Assembly: GCF_003605385.1 (NCBI RefSeq)
Contig: NZ_QYTV02000001.1
Coordinates: 274,946 to 338,945, forward strand
Reading direction: 5' to 3'
Length of the DNA stretch: 64,000 bases
From: Siminovitchia acidinfaciens
Lineage (GTDB): Bacteria > Bacillota > Bacilli > Bacillales > Bacillaceae_C
The translations under genes were made by a program, and so were the position numbers. This document shows, piece by piece, positions 23,877-32,942 of this stretch. Every line of letters begins with the position of its first letter. Position 1 is the stretch's first letter. Below the pieces are notes generated by a model. It searched no databases and was not told the origin of the DNA. It worked only from the letters and a program-made list of their open reading frames with translations.

Positions 23877-25268
23877 TTAATTTTTGCTGATTCTTTCTAT
23901 CAGCGTTTTGCCAGTAGGAGCCTTTCCTTCTAATTCGTTTTTGTCATCTAAGCGGGCTAGCCCCGATTGTACTATGCGAATTCCGGCCCATCTGAATGGT
24001 TCGGGTTCCCATTTCCGAGATTGGTGTTGAACCATTGGCAGCGATGTGAGTTCAGTATCTTTTTCAAATATTAGGTCGGTTAGTATTCTTCCGGCGAGAT
24101 TTGTGGTCGACACTCCCTGCCCTGCAAATCCCCAAGCACTTGCGACTTTTGTCTGGCGGTTATATAGGATATTAGGTGTCCAATCTCTAGTGATACCGAC
24201 CGGACCTCCCCAGTCGTGGGTGAATCGGATTCCTTTTAAAGATGGAAACCAATCTGTTAATCTACTTTTGAGAAACTCGTGCGTTTTCTGATGTTTATCA
24301 AGGGATTTGTCAATTTTTGACCCAAACCGATACGGCTGGCCTCTTCCTCCAAATAAAATCCTCCCATCAGCTGTACGCTGTAAATAGTCAACAGACAGGC
24401 GGGTAGACCCGACTGTTTCTCGATTATCCCACCCAATCTCGGCCCATTTTTTTTCACTGATTGGTTCAGTCAGAGTGATTAAGGAGTACATCGGGACCAA
24501 TTGTCTGCGAAACTTGGATAATTGCGCCAAGTATGCTTCCCCTGCAATGACTACAGCCTGTTTAGCTGTTACGGTTCCATAGGGAGTAATGAGTTTTGCC
24601 GGTTTGTTTGAACTTCCCTCAATAATTTTTTCAACTTTTGTTTGTTCATAGATGGTTGCCCCTCGTCGTTCAAGAATTCGGGCCAGTTGCCTTACTAGTT
24701 TTCCAGGATGCATGACTGCTGAAGTTTTCGTTAACAAGCAGCCTGCAGAACCGTGAATAATTACTCGTTCGTCAGTTTGTGCCTTATCAAGCAGCTGAAA
24801 ATGGTCTTCTAAGCCAAGCTTACTATATGTTTGCATTGATTTTTCCAACGCAGGGAGGCTTTGATCACCTAGTGCAATTTGCAAGGAACCAGCCAGTTTC
24901 CAATCCGTGTCTATCTGTTCTTTTTGAATGACATTTTCCACATCTATAACCGAGTTGAGCATCGAGAGTTGTAATTGGCGAGCAGTCTCTATGCCGTACC
25001 TATTGATGGATGTGGCAGGGGAAACGGAAAACTTAGGGGAACACCATCCACCATTTCTCCCGGACGCACCAAAGCCGGTGATTTCCTTTTCTAATATGGC
25101 AATTTTCAAGGAAGGGTCCTGAAGCAATAAATAATAGGCTGTCCAAAGACCTGTGTAGCCTGCGCCCATAATCGCAATGTCTACGGTTATAGAGTTTGAC
25201 AGTTTCTCCCTGGGTTCTAGATCTTCATTGCAGGTTTCAAGCCAATAACTTACGCTCCGATCGATCAT
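23877..25268 (-). CDS. FAD-dependent oxidoreductase, DAO family (PuuB-like)
   Basis: This 463-residue flavoprotein is of the glycine/D-amino-acid oxidase (DAO) family. The dinucleotide-binding motif MGAGYTGLWTAYYLL is at 33-48, followed by EKEITGFGASGRNGGW, a phrase typical of gamma-glutamylputrescine oxidase and related amine oxidases. The C-terminal FAD contact reads WGFAGQGVSTTNLAGRIL. It would oxidise a secondary amine or amino acid to imine and hydrogen peroxide, in the cytoplasm. The ATG at 25268 follows GTGGAGATGG. It lies in one direction with an amino-acid-binding lipoprotein gene (39 bases upstream) and a hydroxyacid dehydrogenase, forming the leftward arm of a divergent catabolic cluster. 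Confidence 0.85.
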   Translation of the reverse strand: MIDRSVSYWLETCNEDLEPREKLSNSITVDIAIMGAGYTGLWTAYYLLLQDPSLKIAILEKEITGFGASGRNGGWCSPKFSVSPATSINRYGIETARQLQLSMLNSVIDVENVIQKEQIDTDWKLAGSLQIALGDQSLPALEKSMQTYSKLGLEDHFQLLDKAQTDERVIIHGSAGCLLTKTSAVMHPGKLVRQLARILERRGATIYEQTKVEKIIEGSSNKPAKLITPYGTVTAKQAVVIAGEAYLAQLSKFRRQLVPMYSLITLTEPISEKKWAEIGWDNRETVGSTRLSVDYLQRTADGRILFGGRGQPYRFGSKIDKSLDKHQKTHEFLKSRLTDWFPSLKGIRFTHDWGGPVGITRDWTPNILYNRQTKVASAWGFAGQGVSTTNLAGRILTDLIFEKDTELTSLPMVQHQSRKWEPEPFRWAGIRIVQSGLARLDDKNELEGKAPTGKTLIERISKN

Positions 25269-25307
25269 GTTTGCACCATCTCCACGGGTTTTTTTATTAA
25301 ATTTACA

Positions 25308-26132
25308 TTACTTCAATTCCCACTTTTTTATCAGTTTGTCCAACTCGCCACTCTGTTTCATTTCATCGATGGCACCATTTAACGCTTTTTGAAACTCCGG
25401 CGTATTTTTAGGGATACCCAAACCCAAGTCAACAATGTATCGCGGCTCATAATCAGGAACAGCCGAGATTTTATCTTTTGCATCAGGTAATTCCTTAAGC
25501 ATCATTTGATAAACCGGATAGTCTGCCACATAGGCATCTATTCTCCCGTTAATCAGTTCTTTCGTCATGTCTTGAATCGTTTTGTATGGTTGGACATTGA
25601 TTCCGGATTCTTTTATCAATTCATCATAATAAAGGGTTGCTTCTTGAACTCCGATTTTCTTCCCTTGTAGATCATCGATGGATTGGATAGAATCATTGCC
25701 ATTTAAGACAACCAGTGCCTCGCCATAACTATAAACAGGTTGGGAGAAGTCAATTTCCTCTTTGCGTTTTTCGGTAATCCCCATACCTGCGGCAATCATG
25801 TCAATTTTCTCACCGTTGAGCGAAGGCATCAGTGAAACCCAATTCACCGAATTAATATTGACATCCAAGTCCAATTTTTCGCCGATAGATTTTGAGATGT
25901 CCACCATCAGTCCGTCAATTTCGTTGGTTTCTGTATTCAAAAAAGTAAAAGGAGGACCTGAAGGGGTGGAACCTACTTCAATGGTGCCTTTGTCTTGAAG
26001 ATGATTGTAAAACTCGTCTGCTGCAGCAGAGTCATTTAATGTCTTGTCAGACTGATCCTTGGAAGAGCAAGCGCTCAATACCATGAAAAAAACTGCTAAT
26101 GATAATAGAAAAAAGAGTTTAATTTTTTTCAT
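25308..26132 (-). CDS. Amino-acid ABC transporter substrate-binding lipoprotein (paralogue 1)
   Basis: This is a family 3 solute-binding protein of 274 residues. A lipoprotein signal ends in LSAC (Cys22). The mature part starts with GTIEVGSTPSGPPFTFLN. The amino-acid contacts expected for the family are visible in the AAGMGITEKRKEEIDFS segment, whose arginine binds the carboxylate. It is very similar over the whole length to the second binding protein at 30428, which has the permease and ATPase behind it; this copy has none. It may deliver a related ligand to the same permease. The ATG has AAAGGAGATG eight bases upstream. Part of the leftward arm with the FAD oxidase. Confidence 0.9.
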   Translation of the reverse strand: MKKIKLFFLLSLAVFFMVLSACSSKDQSDKTLNDSAAADEFYNHLQDKGTIEVGSTPSGPPFTFLNTETNEIDGLMVDISKSIGEKLDLDVNINSVNWVSLMPSLNGEKIDMIAAGMGITEKRKEEIDFSQPVYSYGEALVVLNGNDSIQSIDDLQGKKIGVQEATLYYDELIKESGINVQPYKTIQDMTKELINGRIDAYVADYPVYQMMLKELPDAKDKISAVPDYEPRYIVDLGLGIPKNTPEFQKALNGAIDEMKQSGELDKLIKKWELK

Positions 26133-26285
26133 TTACATCTCCTTTTCATCACAAATTTTTATGGATAAATATAACAAGTGGTATTACCAGTTAACCGATC
26201 CGACACCCCCTTTCAGGTACATTGTATTTTAATAATCAAACCCTAAATGGCCATAGAGGTATAAGTCGAAGAAATAGGGAAGAGT

Positions 26286-27230
26286 TCAGTATTTTAGCCC
26301 TTCCTTTATTTCGTTTTCCAAGTCTTTTCCTTCTTTAAACAATTGATAGTTCGCTGCAAATTTTTCCATGGCTCTACTGTTATATTGATCAGTCATTGAA
26401 GCAATATGGGGAGTAATGAACACGTTACTCAGGTTCCAGAAAGGATGATTTTCGGGCAATGGTTCCGTATCGAAGACATCCAAAGCCGCTCCTTTTATTT
26501 CCTTTTGCGATAAGGCATTAATGAAAGCTTCGTCATCTATTAACGGCCCCCGGCCCACATTGATAAGAAAGCTGGATTTTTTCATAATCTCAAGCTCTTC
26601 TTTACCTATACAATGGTGGGTTTCCTCTGTTGCCGGCATTATAAGGACGACAAAGTCGCTTTCTTTAAGGACAGAATGCTTTTCCTTCAGTGTATATACT
26701 TCGTCAAAATAACGCTTCGGGCTGCCGCTTGTATTAACTCCGATTGTTTTCATATTCAATGCTTTTAACAATTTTGCTATATCCTGGCCAATGGAACCGG
26801 TTCCAAAAATACTGACAGTTTTCCCGAAAGCTTCCCCGACCCTTTCTCTTCTGTCCCAGTAACACGTGTTTTTGCTACGGAGATAACGCTGTATGTCTCG
26901 AACACTATATAAAATCATGCTGAGAACATACTCGCTGATGGGAATGCCGTGAATATCCTTGGTATGGGTCAGTCTAATCTTCCGGCTGAGAATAGCAGGA
27001 ATGTCCAAATGTTCGATACCTGTTTGCCCAATATGTATCCATTGAAGGGACGGCATTTTATTTAACGGATATTGATCGAAGTCGTAGCCGTAAGTGATGA
27101 ATATATGAATTTCATCCAAGGAAATATTCGTTTCGATCATATCTGAAGCAAAAAGTATCTGGTCGCGACAAGCCTCCTTAAGAATTTTTTTTTCTTCAAA
27201 AGACAGTTGTGGAATGGTGCAAAGTATCAT
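26286..27230 (-). CDS. D-isomer-specific 2-hydroxyacid dehydrogenase
   Basis: This 314-residue NAD(P)-dependent dehydrogenase interconverts a 2-oxoacid and a D-2-hydroxyacid. The nucleotide motif GTGSIGQDIA is near 134-143. Catalytic residues are seen in order: Arg in INVGRGPLIDD, Glu in DVFDTEPLPE, and His in FITPHIAS. The start ATG follows AAAGGAGAA with seven bases. It is the gene nearest the divergent control region shared with the octopine dehydrogenase-family gene. In this context the likely substrate is the 2-oxoacid produced by the amine or amino-acid oxidase two genes downstream; this is inference. Confidence 0.9.
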   Translation of the reverse strand: MILCTIPQLSFEEKKILKEACRDQILFASDMIETNISLDEIHIFITYGYDFDQYPLNKMPSLQWIHIGQTGIEHLDIPAILSRKIRLTHTKDIHGIPISEYVLSMILYSVRDIQRYLRSKNTCYWDRRERVGEAFGKTVSIFGTGSIGQDIAKLLKALNMKTIGVNTSGSPKRYFDEVYTLKEKHSVLKESDFVVLIMPATEETHHCIGKEELEIMKKSSFLINVGRGPLIDDEAFINALSQKEIKGAALDVFDTEPLPENHPFWNLSNVFITPHIASMTDQYNSRAMEKFAANYQLFKEGKDLENEIKEGLKY

Positions 27231-27415
27231 ACTATTATTCTCCTTTCAAAATAACATAAAATACAAGCGATGTATTTAACAAAGTATTTTACACTACCAT
27301 GAACACGGAATAAAGAAAAATTTAAAACTTTTAGTATTATTTGGAGACTATTGTATTTAAAGATCACCTATTCTATTAATTTGCAGATATGTGGAAAATT
27401 ATTAAAAATTATCTC

Positions 27416-27472
27416 TTTACTTTATTTTTTTAATCAATTATACTCTTCACAAGGATTCATTTAATGTATCCA
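27416..27472 (+). promoter_or_regulatory. Promoter with TGTATCC operator before the octopine dehydrogenase-family gene
   Basis: TTTACT (27416-27421), 17 bp, TATACT (27439-27444) form a good sigmaA promoter. Directly after it lies a 19-bp near-palindrome GGATTCATT-T-AATGTATCC (27453-27471), with one mismatch in nine. Its TGTATCCA half-site also occurs, twice, in the operator before the GntR gene at 29715. Confidence 0.6.
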
Positions 27473-27525
27473 AGTAAAAAATGTTACGCATATACATTTT
27501 GTTTTTAGCAGGAGGGGGAAACTGG

Positions 27526-28593
27526 ATGACAAAGAAGAGTATAGCCGTTTTGGGAGCCGGAAATGGCGGGGTGACAGCTGCAGCAGACCTAACATTAAAA
27601 GGTTTCGACGTCAGATTATTTGAACTTGAAAAGTTTTCTGGCAACTTGAAAAAAATCAGGAAAAACAACGGTATTAGATTTGTTGAAAATGGTGTTGAAA
27701 AGTTTGTAAGCCCTTTCTCCATCACCACTGATATAAAAGAGGCCCTTACCGGAGCAGACATTATTATGCTTGTTGTACCGGCTGTTGCCATCGAACATTT
27801 TGCCGGGGTCTGTGCACCGCATTTGGAAGAAGACCAGATTGTCTTTATCAACAGTGCTGCCTCCATGGGAAGTGTCAGATTTGTTAATGAGGTCAGGAAA
27901 CAAGGAGTTGAAACAGAGTTTAAGATATGTGAAACAGCTTCTCTTACTTATGGGACGAGAGCAACAGGAGATTATGTAGAGTTGTACTTAAGAGTAAAAA
28001 ACTTATTATTCTCGGCCTATCCAAGCAGTGATACACCGGAGCTACTCGAGGTTTGCAAAGAAATGTATCCTGAGCTCGTGCAGGCATCCAATGTTTGGGA
28101 AACCACATTGAATAATGGTAATCCTGAAACTCATCCGGGTCCTTCGTTATTGAATGCTGGCAGGATCGAGTATTCAAACGGAGAGTTCTACCTTTATACA
28201 GAGGGAATAACTGAAAGCGTTACCCAAGTCATTCGCAGCGTCTCGCTGGAACGAAAAGCGCTTTGTGAAGCCTTGGATATCCAATACTTGCCTCCTGAGA
28301 CGAGACTGGTGGAACTTGGATATTGTGAACCTAAATCGTGTTTGGCAGAGCAATATAACGAGAGTAAGGTCTTTTCCTCCATTAAGGGGCCGTTAAGCCT
28401 ATCCTCCCGCTATTTTACAGAAGATATCTCTATGGGACTTGTACTCTGGTCCAGCCTTGGAAAAGAACTGAATGTCCCTACCCCGGTGATTGATTCGATT
28501 GTTACCCTGAGCGGGGCGCTTCTGCAGACAGATTTCTGGAAAGATGGCCTAAATTATTCAAAGCTTGGCCTCTCTGTTAAGGAAGCAATCTAG
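27526..28593 (+). CDS. NAD/NADP octopine/nopaline dehydrogenase family protein
   Basis: This 355-residue enzyme is of the opine dehydrogenase family. The N-terminal Rossmann domain has VLGAGNGGVTAAADLTLKGF (about 7-26). The C-terminal domain carries the family motif NNGNPETHPGPSLLNAG with the conserved active-site histidine. Opine dehydrogenases join or split an amino acid and a 2-oxoacid through a secondary amine. The ATG at 27526 follows AGGAGGGGG with seven bases; an upstream in-frame ATG at 27481 has no ribosome site. It is the first gene of the rightward arm, followed by an ornithine cyclodeaminase-family gene. No nicotianamine-synthase-like gene is near, so an opine-metallophore role is unlikely. 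Confidence 0.85.
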   Translation: MTKKSIAVLGAGNGGVTAAADLTLKGFDVRLFELEKFSGNLKKIRKNNGIRFVENGVEKFVSPFSITTDIKEALTGADIIMLVVPAVAIEHFAGVCAPHLEEDQIVFINSAASMGSVRFVNEVRKQGVETEFKICETASLTYGTRATGDYVELYLRVKNLLFSAYPSSDTPELLEVCKEMYPELVQASNVWETTLNNGNPETHPGPSLLNAGRIEYSNGEFYLYTEGITESVTQVIRSVSLERKALCEALDIQYLPPETRLVELGYCEPKSCLAEQYNESKVFSSIKGPLSLSSRYFTEDISMGLVLWSSLGKELNVPTPVIDSIVTLSGALLQTDFWKDGLNYSKLGLSVKEAI

Positions 28594-28634
28594 CAACTGT
28601 AAATAACACTAAATAGAGAAGAGGTTCAAATGGT

Positions 28635-29630
28635 ATGAAAAATGTGGATTTGCTCTATCTGACCCAAGAAATGATTCTTGAGTTGGGAATATCGATGAAA
28701 GAGATCATTCCAACAATCGAGCAGGTATTAAAGGAACACGAGGAAGGGAGTTTGGAAATTCCTCCAAAACCTGGCATCCATCCTCAAAAAAATACATTTA
28801 TTCACGCGATGCCTGGTTTCATTCCGGGCATGCAGGTAAGCGGTATCAAGTGGGTGAGCGGTTTTCCGGATAATTATAAACATGATTTGCCGCAAATCAT
28901 GGGGGTTCTGATTCTTAATGATGTCGAGACGGGTGCCCCGCTGGCCATTATGGATTGCAGATGGATCACGGCTGTCCGGACAAGTGTCATGAGTGCTGTC
29001 ACTGCCAAGTACTGTGCAAGAGAGGATGCAAAAGTTGCTGGTATTATTGGTGCAGGCATTCAGGGCAAATTCCATGCGCTGGCTTTAAAAGAAGTTCTCC
29101 CTCAATTGAATACGATTAAAATATTCGATATTAAAGAAGAATCGATGGATGATTACGCCAAAGTAATATCCGAGAAAACGGGGCTACAGGTAATGAAAGC
29201 ACCCACCGTAAAAGAGGCTGTAATCGACAGCGATGTTGTCATCACGGCAACTCAGCGTCTGAAAAAGCCAATTATTGAATTCGAGTGGCTGAAAAGAGGA
29301 ATTTTCGGTGTAGGGCTCGAAGCAGGGAGAGCTTGGGGGGATGCGATTTTACGCATGGACAAGTTTGTAACGGACGATTGGGAGCAGACCAAAAAATTCG
29401 CTGAAGCGGGTGGTTTTCCAAAGGAAGTTGAAGATTTCTATATCGAGGTTGGCAAATTTGTAAATGGCAAGCGGAAAGGCAGAGAGAATGATCAAGAGAA
29501 TATAATCGCCTGTAATGTTGGAATTTCGGCATTAGATCTTGCCATCGCCAACATGGTGTATGAGCGGGCTCTTGACAAAGAAAAAGGTATGAAGCTTCCA
29601 TTGATGGAAACAGAAAATATTATCCTTTAA
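28635..29630 (+). CDS. Ornithine cyclodeaminase / mu-crystallin family protein
   Basis: This 331-residue NAD(P)-dependent enzyme is of the OCD/mu-crystallin family, which includes ornithine cyclodeaminase, alanine dehydrogenase, ketimine reductase and opine-type synthases. The conserved substrate lysine lies in SGIKWVSGFPDN (near 73-84), and the Rossmann motif is GIIGAGIQGKFHALAL. The start ATG follows AAGAGGTTC. It lies 41 bases after the octopine dehydrogenase-family gene, in the same operon. Octopine and nopaline catabolic operons of Agrobacterium also pair an opine oxidase with an OCD and a polar amino-acid ABC importer, so a route for an opine-like or cyclic amino acid is a reasonable guess. 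Confidence 0.85.
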   Translation: MKNVDLLYLTQEMILELGISMKEIIPTIEQVLKEHEEGSLEIPPKPGIHPQKNTFIHAMPGFIPGMQVSGIKWVSGFPDNYKHDLPQIMGVLILNDVETGAPLAIMDCRWITAVRTSVMSAVTAKYCAREDAKVAGIIGAGIQGKFHALALKEVLPQLNTIKIFDIKEESMDDYAKVISEKTGLQVMKAPTVKEAVIDSDVVITATQRLKKPIIEFEWLKRGIFGVGLEAGRAWGDAILRMDKFVTDDWEQTKKFAEAGGFPKEVEDFYIEVGKFVNGKRKGRENDQENIIACNVGISALDLAIANMVYERALDKEKGMKLPLMETENIIL

Positions 29631-29651
29631 AAACCCTAGGCAAAAGTGGAT

Positions 29652-29700
29652 TTGACAAAGTACAATAAAAAGTTTAACATGTATCCACTATTTGGATACA
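29652..29700 (+). promoter_or_regulatory. Promoter and palindromic operator of the GntR gene
   Basis: TTGACA (29652-29657), 17 bp, TAACAT (29675-29680). Overlapping and following the -10 is a perfect inverted repeat TGTATCCA-CTATT-TGGATACA (29680-29700). The gene start at 29715 is 15 bases further. The position predicts autorepression. Confidence 0.7.
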
Positions 29701-29714
29701 ACGAGGTGTTTTTA

Positions 29715-30401
29715 TTGGAAAACAAACCATTATCATTGGAAGAAGAAATTTACCAAAGCATCAAACACGCTATTTTCAGCAGAAAGATCGGTCCTAAAAT
29801 GATGCTGAGTGAAGAGCAGTTGGCTGAAGCGTTTAATGTCAGTAGAACTCCAATCAGACATGTGCTCAAGCGCATGCACTATGAAAAAATTGTGGAGATA
29901 AAACCCAAAAAAGGCGTTTTTATCCACGAACCCTCTAAAGAGGAGATTGAAGAAGTTTTTCATGTAAAAATAATCTTGGAAAAAGAAGCAATTAAAATGG
30001 CTTGTCAGAATCTCTCTGAAAAAAAGCTGGATGAGTTGGAAGCCTTAACCTATAAAGAAGAAGAGTGTTATAAGGAAGGCGAGTATTATAAAGCATTGCT
30101 TGCTGCCAACAAGTTCCATGCTGAAATTGTTCAAGCTTGCGGGAATAACCTCTTGCTTCAATATTACAATGATTTAACAGACTTGACTAATCTTTACCTT
30201 GCTCTTTTTGATACTGTACCTGAATATCCACCTGCACCCTCGGAGCATAGACGGATCATTCAGGCTCTACGCAGTCGTGATGAGAGAGAAACAGAAAAAG
30301 AACTGATAAGCCACTGGACCCGAGTTAAAGAATTTATGGTGTATAACAGGGAGAAAGACTCAAGTGTAGATTTAAAAACGATTTTTAATCCGTTAAAATA
30401 A
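29715..30401 (+). CDS. GntR family regulator, FCD subfamily
   Basis: This is a 228-residue DNA-binding regulator. The winged helix-turn-helix covers about 5-70 (LEEEIYQSIKHAIFSRKIGP, then LSEEQLAEAFNVSRTPIRHVLKRM). The C-terminal all-helical FCD domain has the ligand-pocket residues expected for acid-binding members (KFHAEIVQACGN, EHRRIIQAL). The TTG at 29715 with GAGGTG upstream is the start; an apparent in-frame ATG at 29682 would lie inside the operator. FCD regulators sense small carboxylates or amino-acid derivatives. It probably controls the surrounding oxidase, opine dehydrogenase, OCD and importer genes, which share its half-site. Confidence 0.85.
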   Translation: MENKPLSLEEEIYQSIKHAIFSRKIGPKMMLSEEQLAEAFNVSRTPIRHVLKRMHYEKIVEIKPKKGVFIHEPSKEEIEEVFHVKIILEKEAIKMACQNLSEKKLDELEALTYKEEECYKEGEYYKALLAANKFHAEIVQACGNNLLLQYYNDLTDLTNLYLALFDTVPEYPPAPSEHRRIIQALRSRDERETEKELISHWTRVKEFMVYNREKDSSVDLKTIFNPLK

Positions 30402-30427
30402 TTAAAATGCGAAGGGGTTATCCAGTA

Positions 30428-31261
30428 ATGAAAAATATGAAGTTATTGATAACGTTAATAATTGCTGTGGCCATGTTATTTGTAAGCGCTTGTAGCTCCA
30501 GTAATGCAGGTAATGAGGGTGAATCAAAGAGTGAAAGCTCAGCATCCGGAGGAAATGTTTATAGCAAAATACAGGATAAAGGGGTTATAGAGGTAGGCTC
30601 AACTCCATCAGGTCCTCCATTTACTTTTTTAAATACCAAAACAAATGAAATAGATGGGTTTATGGTAGACATTGTAAAGTCTGTTGGTGAGGAACTGGAT
30701 CTTGATGTGAACATCAACTCTGTCCAATGGGCTTCATTGATTCCTTCAATGGATGCGGAGAAGCTGGACATGGTAGCTGCAGCGATGGCGATTACAGAAG
30801 AGAGGAAAAAAGTATTGGATTTCTCTGAGCCGGTTTATACCTACGGGGAAAGCATTATCACTTTGAAAGACAACGATGATATTAATTCATTCGAAGATTT
30901 AGAAGGATTTAAAGTAGGTGTTCAAGAAGCTTCCATTTATTATACAGGGGTTCAGGAGCACCCGGAATTGGAAACTCAGACATACAAAACACACCAAGAC
31001 ATGGCTAAAGAACTTCAAAACGGACGAATCGATGCCTTCTTTGCTGATTATCCAGTATTTAAAGAAATGGTAAAAGAACTGCCTGATTTAAAAGATAAAG
31101 TGAAAATTATCAAACCGGAAGATCCAAGGTGGGTAGCTGAAATTGCCCTTGCTCTTCCAAAAGGTGAAAAGGAATTCCAAGAAGATGTTAATAAAAAAGT
31201 GGCTGAAATGAAAGAGAGTGGAGAGCTGGAAGAACTAATCAAAAAGTGGGGATTGGATTGA
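30428..31261 (+). CDS. Amino-acid ABC transporter substrate-binding lipoprotein (paralogue 2)
   Basis: This 277-residue lipoprotein has a signal with VSAC (Cys22), an acidic/serine linker, and a family 3 binding domain starting GVIEVGSTPSGPPFTFLN. The segment AAAMAITEERKKVLDFSEPVY carries the carboxylate-binding arginine. It is a close paralogue of the protein at 25308. The ATG at 30428 (GAAGGGG ten bases before) is chosen over 30407, which would extend the signal sequence with an unusual MRRGYPV. The permease and ATPase follow after a 267-base gap holding a perfect 9-bp hairpin. The set is a complete polar amino-acid importer. Confidence 0.9.
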   Translation: MKNMKLLITLIIAVAMLFVSACSSSNAGNEGESKSESSASGGNVYSKIQDKGVIEVGSTPSGPPFTFLNTKTNEIDGFMVDIVKSVGEELDLDVNINSVQWASLIPSMDAEKLDMVAAAMAITEERKKVLDFSEPVYTYGESIITLKDNDDINSFEDLEGFKVGVQEASIYYTGVQEHPELETQTYKTHQDMAKELQNGRIDAFFADYPVFKEMVKELPDLKDKVKIIKPEDPRWVAEIALALPKGEKEFQEDVNKKVAEMKESGELEELIKKWGLD

Positions 31262-31297
31262 TATAATTGTTCAAATAGTAGTTTAAGAAAGTATTAT

Positions 31298-31333
31298 GTT
31301 CCGGCATTGAACTTACTGAATCTTTGCCGGAAC
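31298..31333 (+). other. Intercistronic hairpin between binding protein and permease
   Basis: GTTCCGGCA (31298-31306) pairs perfectly with TGCCGGAAC (31325-31333); loop 18 bases, no T run. In ABC importer operons such hairpins often protect the binding-protein mRNA, giving it a higher dose than the permease. Confidence 0.5.
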
Positions 31334-31528
31334 ACCCATTCCTGGATCAATATACTCTCCCCCACCTATAAACAGAAACTGAAAGGGAATAATTGAACGG
31401 AGTAATTAAGGCAGAAATATGAATGATAGATTTTCTCCCGGACTTCCCACTAAATTTATTCCATCCCGATAGTTTAACAGAGTCCAAAACCTTTTACTGT
31501 TTAGTCAACGAAGGAAAGGAGCTAACGA

Positions 31529-32185
31529 ATGTTTAGTGCAATCGAGTTTTTGCCACTTTTATTAAAAGGAACATTAATTACTCTTCAAATTACTTTCATA
31601 TCCTTAGCTATATCGTTAGTGTTTGGAGTATTTGTTGCGCTTGCGCGAATTTCGAACATCTTTATTTTAAATAAAATAGCTTCTGTATATATCAGTATTA
31701 TTCGCGGAACTCCCCTGCTGGTCCAATTAATGTACGTGTATTTCGTACTGCCGGAACTCGGCTTGAAATTAACGCCGTTTGCTTCAGCAATCATAGGGTT
31801 GGCCCTATATGAATCTGCCTATTTGGCAGAGATTTACCGGGGAGGGATCCAGTCGGTCGCTAAAGGCCAGCTGGAAGCTGCTTACGCCATCGGCATGAAC
31901 TACAGTCAAGCAATGAAGAGAGTCATATTGCCGCAGGCGTTTAAAAATGTTCTACCCGCTGTAGGAAACTCGGCTATTTTATTATTGAAAAATTCCTCCC
32001 TGACATCATTCATAGCTGTAAATGAGTTGATGCATACAGGAGAACTATTGGCAACTTCCACATTTAGAAGCTTAGAGATCTTCACCTTAGTTGCAGCAAT
32101 CTATTGGATACTGCATTATCCTATGACAATTCTTGTAAAGCAGATGGAGAGGAAGATGGATATTGATTCTAGTCAAAGATCTTAA
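31529..32185 (+). CDS. Polar amino-acid ABC transporter permease
   Basis: This 218-residue inner-membrane permease is of the HisM/GlnP type. It has about five helices and the conserved EAA loop [27 protein letters not shown] (near 92-118), which docks on the ATPase. The start ATG follows AAAGGAG with nine bases. It overlaps the ATPase gene by 23 bases. A single permease gene suggests a homodimer. Together with the binding proteins at 25308 and 30428 it imports an amino acid or derivative that the cluster's oxidase and dehydrogenases may use. Confidence 0.9.
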   Translation: MFSAIEFLPLLLKGTLITLQITFISLAISLVFGVFVALARISNIFILNKIASVYISIIRGTPLLVQLMYVYFVLPELGLKLTPFASAIIGLALYESAYLAEIYRGGIQSVAKGQLEAAYAIGMNYSQAMKRVILPQAFKNVLPAVGNSAILLLKNSSLTSFIAVNELMHTGELLATSTFRSLEIFTLVAAIYWILHYPMTILVKQMERKMDIDSSQRS

Positions 32186-32912
32186 TAAGTCCTTCAATAG
32201 CAATCATGTGTTAAAGGGAATATCCTTGGAAGTGGAAACTGGTAAGGTCGTAGCTATCATAGGTCCAAGTGGAAGTGGAAAAAGCACACTAATCAGAACA
32301 ATTAATCTGCTGGAGATTCCAGATGAGGGCAGTATCTTTATAGATGACAAACAAGTGCAGTTTGAGCGAAAGAAAAAAATAAGCAGAGCAGATAAGGAAT
32401 TGTGTGGGATTAGGACGGAAGTGGGGATGGTATTCCAAGGGTTCAACTTATTCCCGCATAAAACTGTGATAGAGAATGTAATGGAAGGACCTATTGTTGT
32501 CCGTAAATATTCAAAAGAAAAGGCCATGCAAATTGGACGAGAAAACCTTAAAAAAGTGGGCTTAAGTGAAAAAGAAAATGCTTACCCAAATCAACTTTCA
32601 GGCGGACAGCAGCAAAGGGTAGCCATTGCAAGAGCCTTATCTATGGAACCAAAAGCAATCCTTTTTGATGAACCGACATCTGCTTTAGATCCTGAATTGG
32701 TGGGAGAAGTGCTTGCGGTTATGAAGCAATTGGCCAACGAAGGGATGACGATGGTCGTCGTAACACACGAAATGAACTTTGCGAAAAATGTTGCTGACGT
32801 CGTAGTGTTCATGGAAGATGGAAAAATCGTGGAGCAAGGACCACCGGAACAAATCTTTGATGCCCCTGAATCCGACCGGTTAAAACAATTCCTTGCAAGG
32901 TTAGAAATTTAA
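32163..32912 (+). CDS. Polar amino-acid ABC transporter ATP-binding protein
   Basis: This 249-residue ATPase is of the GlnQ/HisP class. Walker [10 protein letters not shown] is near 33-41, the Q-loop is [12 protein letters not shown], the signature is [15 protein letters not shown], Walker B is [14 protein letters not shown], and the switch histidine is in [10 protein letters not shown]. The start is TTG at 32163 inside the permease gene, behind GGAGAGG. It energises the amino-acid importer and is the last transporter gene of the operon, with two class II aldolase genes next. Confidence 0.95.
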   Translation: MILVKDLNKSFNSNHVLKGISLEVETGKVVAIIGPSGSGKSTLIRTINLLEIPDEGSIFIDDKQVQFERKKKISRADKELCGIRTEVGMVFQGFNLFPHKTVIENVMEGPIVVRKYSKEKAMQIGRENLKKVGLSEKENAYPNQLSGGQQQRVAIARALSMEPKAILFDEPTSALDPELVGEVLAVMKQLANEGMTMVVVTHEMNFAKNVADVVVFMEDGKIVEQGPPEQIFDAPESDRLKQFLARLEI

Positions 32913-32942
32913 GTTAAGTTTAAAGACAGGAGGATTAAATAA

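Noticed and set aside
27526-29630. Opine metallophore (staphylopine-type) biosynthesis
   Set aside because: The opine dehydrogenase-family gene lacks the needed nicotianamine-synthase-like and histidine racemase genes nearby; the importer is of the polar amino-acid type, not nickel/opine type.
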